Assembly (NCBI RefSeq): GCF_900105175.1
Contig: NZ_LT629771.1
Location: 3,853,501 to 3,917,500, forward strand
Length of the DNA stretch: 64,000 bases
Source of the DNA: Jiangella sp. DSM 45060
Lineage (GTDB): Bacteria > Actinomycetota > Actinomycetes > Jiangellales > Jiangellaceae
Reading direction: 5' to 3'
In this document: piece after piece, positions 62,519 through 64,000 of the stretch
How positions within the stretch are numbered: position 1 is the first letter of the stretch
How the letters are laid out: each line of letters begins with the position of its first letter
The notes under the pieces: generated by a model
What the model saw: the letters and a program-made list of their open reading frames with translations, nothing else
Told to the model about the DNA's origin: nothing
Database searches by the model: none
Made by a program: the position numbers and the translations under genes

Positions 62519-62965
62519 ATGAACCCCCCATCCGACCCACTCGTCGCCGCCATCCGCACCACGATCCGGCTGGCCCGCCTGGCGCAGCAGGTCTGCGACG
62601 AGAACGGGCTCACCCTTCCGCAGTACCGCGGGCTGAGCATCGTGGTCGCCGACCGGCGGCGGGCCCACGAGATCGCCAGCTACACGTCGACCAGCCGGCC
62701 GGCCATCGCGTCCCTGACCGCCGGTCTCGAGCGCATGGGCCTGGTCGAGCGCGAGACGGCCGAGAGCGACCGTCGCGGCGTCTACTACACCGCCACCGAC
62801 AAGGGCCGGCTGCTGATCGCCGAGATCGACGCGACGATGGCGGCCAAGTTCACCGAGGTGCTCGGCGAGAACACCGCCCTCCTGCACACCCTCGCCAGCG
62901 AGCAGATCGAAGCCGCGCTCGACGCGCAGATCGCGCACGACTTCGGGCCGGAGGTCACGGCGTAG
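62519..62965 (+). CDS. MarR-family transcriptional regulator
   Basis: 148 residues from the ATG at 62519 (GAGGTG upstream); a GTG at 62468 overlapping the CoA-transferase stop would add 17 residues. The winged helix shows LTLPQYRGLSIVVAD, SYTSTSRPAIASLTAGLERM (recognition helix) and LVERETAESDRRGVYYTAT (wing with conserved DRR). The helices at both ends form the MarR dimer. Last gene of the rightward operon and probable repressor of both operons through the TTC-N7-GAA sites, relieved by an acyl-CoA or acid. Confidence 0.92.
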   Translation: MNPPSDPLVAAIRTTIRLARLAQQVCDENGLTLPQYRGLSIVVADRRRAHEIASYTSTSRPAIASLTAGLERMGLVERETAESDRRGVYYTATDKGRLLIAEIDATMAAKFTEVLGENTALLHTLASEQIEAALDAQIAHDFGPEVTA

Positions 62966-63032
62966 GACCGAGCCCGGAGCAGCCCGCGATCGTGACCGAG
63001 ACGAGTGGGGCGCCGAGGTCGCGGACGGGAGG

Positions 63033-63662
63033 TCAGCCGATCGGGACGTCGCCCCGCGGAGTCGTCAGCACGGCGGAGATGCCCGGGGTGGCCGCCCCGA
63101 CGACCTCGGCCCAGCCGTCGAGGCCCAGCGCCGTGAGCGCCTCGCTCACCTCGTCCGGCCGGGGGTGCCGCAACGTGAGCCGGCTCAGCGACATGGACGA
63201 CGACAGCCCTGCCGCCGGGTGCGGGCTGTCCAGCCAGTCGATCACGAACGGCACGACACCGCCGAAACCGCCCTCGGGCGGGGTCAGCCGCCAGCTGAGC
63301 AGGGTGCCGTCGGACGTGCGGCGCGACATCTGCGCCACGTCGCCCGGGTCGTACCCGCGGTCGCGGGCCGCCGCGACGCGCCCGTCGATGTCGTCGGTGC
63401 GCACCGCCCATCCGACGAGCGCGGCATCTGTCAGCCCGTCGACGCGCATGGGCCGCGGCCGGGACGGCTCGGGCTGCCCGGGGTCCGGCCCGAGCAGTTC
63501 CAGGTACCGGCCGGAACCGAGCCCGACCAGGTAGTTGTGCGTGCCGCGGCCCTCGTGGCGCCCGCCGTAGACGGGCGTTGTTCCGGTCTGCGCCGCGACG
63601 TGCTCGACCAGCCGGTCGAGATCGGGGCCGGCCCACACCAGATGGTCGACGTCGACATCCAT
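63033..63662 (-). CDS. Glyoxalase-like VOC-superfamily protein
   Basis: 209 residues. It opens DVDHLVWAGPDLDRLVEHVA, followed by GGRHEGRGTHNYLVGLGSGR and YLELLGPDP, the Glyoxalase_3 (long VOC) N-terminal half; the second half holds VGWAVRTDDIDGRVAAARDR and WRLTPPEGGFGG. Candidate metal residues are H in VDHLVW and E in YLELLG. Role unknown; not obviously part of the adjoining cluster. Confidence 0.85.
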   Translation of the reverse strand: MDVDVDHLVWAGPDLDRLVEHVAAQTGTTPVYGGRHEGRGTHNYLVGLGSGRYLELLGPDPGQPEPSRPRPMRVDGLTDAALVGWAVRTDDIDGRVAAARDRGYDPGDVAQMSRRTSDGTLLSWRLTPPEGGFGGVVPFVIDWLDSPHPAAGLSSSMSLSRLTLRHPRPDEVSEALTALGLDGWAEVVGAATPGISAVLTTPRGDVPIG

Positions 63663-63698
63663 GGGCCCACGGTAGCGATCCCACGTGGCGGCCCACGA

Positions 63699-63713
63699 AT
63701 AAGGATGGCTTAT
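63699..63713. promoter_or_regulatory. Inverted repeat in divergent promoter
   Basis: ATAAG-GATGG-CTTAT lies in an AT-rich stretch between the VOC gene and the MDR oxidoreductase gene, a plausible operator or promoter element. Confidence 0.4.
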
Positions 63714-63799
63714 GAGATGCCTAAACCATTGCCGTCTTGCTTTTCGCCTGGCGTGCTGGCCAGAGTGAGGGGCAACGTCTACGAGCCGGAGGTCGTTCA

Positions 63800-64000
63800 G
63801 TGGTCAGCCACCCCACGAGCGCGCAGGACATGCGCGCCGCCGTCGTCGTCGAGCGCGGCGGTCCCGAGGGCCGCGTCGTCCAGAGTCACCCGCGCCCGAC
63901 GGCCGGGCCGCGCGACGTGCTGATCCGGGTGCGTGCCTGTTCGCTCAACCACCTCGACGTGTTCGTCCGCAAGGGCGTTGCCGGCACGCACCTGCCGCTG
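63800..64000 (+). CDS. MDR-superfamily zinc-type alcohol dehydrogenase/quinone oxidoreductase, N-terminal part
   Basis: 67 codons are visible from a GTG with GGAGGT 6 nt upstream; the gene leaves the window. DMRAAVVVERGGPEGRVV, then GPRDVLIRVRACSLNHLDVF is the GroES-like N-terminal fold of medium-chain dehydrogenases; the Asn-His-Leu-Asp in place of Cys-His-x-Asp points to the quinone-oxidoreductase-like branch without a catalytic-zinc Cys. An ATG at 63830 is an alternative start. Confidence 0.85.
   Translation, partial: MVSHPTSAQDMRAAVVVERGGPEGRVVQSHPRPTAGPRDVLIRVRACSLNHLDVFVRKGVAGTHLPL

Overview
The window is about 72% G+C by eye, with GTG and TTG starts, many 4-bp ATGA/GTGA gene overlaps, a bacterial type A RNase P RNA, a polyphosphate glucokinase, the RNase H/phosphatase - C4 zinc-ribbon - Nif3 gene run known from mycobacteria and streptomycetes, and PadR/PaaX/ECF41 regulators. 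This is a high-GC actinomycete chromosome. The genus cannot be fixed from the sequence; a Jiangella- or nocardioid-like soil organism would fit. No tRNA, CRISPR array, phage or origin was found.

Layout. 1-9.1 kb: SDR/PadR divergon, map, a large S8 protease, ppgK, rnpB, a small SinR/Cas2-like protein, an LPXTG surface protein and a methyltransferase, followed by a GH43 remnant. 9.2-19.6 kb: siderophore-binding lipoprotein with an iron box, an MBL hydrolase, a complete IS256-family element with an 8-bp target duplication, a fused alpha-beta glycyl-tRNA synthetase, a methyltransferase and a secreted M64 protease. A palindromic repeat of about 70 bp occurs four times between 1 and 17.3 kb. 19.7-25.6 kb: YaaA, a two-gene module (unknown protein plus XRE/ImmA-IrrE protease), and the housekeeping RNase H - CT398 - Nif3 run. 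25.2-30.3 kb: three small look-alike proteins, repeat-rich spacer, an ECF41 sigma factor with its SDR partner, RidA.

30.3-37.6 kb is a translationally coupled aromatic-acid module: cupin, TesB thioesterase, aryl-CoA ligase, flavin monooxygenase/Old-Yellow-Enzyme fusion (2-aminobenzoyl-CoA or salicylyl-CoA type) and PaaX repressor, with RidA divergent. 37.7-47.5 kb is an anchored-repeat metal ABC transporter: permease, ATPase, a ZnuA/TroA-like lipoprotein carrying what looks like a permuted choice-of-anchor M domain, and three surface proteins with the same domain, plus a WxL-like/DUF916 pair. Zur-like boxes precede the two outer surface-protein genes.

47.6-52.3 kb: MalY-type C-S lyase, MFS pump and two Gfo/Idh oxidoreductases. 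52.4-63.0 kb is a divergent acyl-CoA catabolic cluster. Leftward it encodes MaoC, enoyl-CoA hydratase, paired acyl-CoA dehydrogenases and MFS; rightward SDR, a thiolase-like protein without the usual cysteines, DUF35, acyl-CoA ligase, type III CoA-transferase and MarR. The shared control region holds three TTC-N7-GAA boxes. The window ends in a VOC protein and the start of an MDR oxidoreductase.
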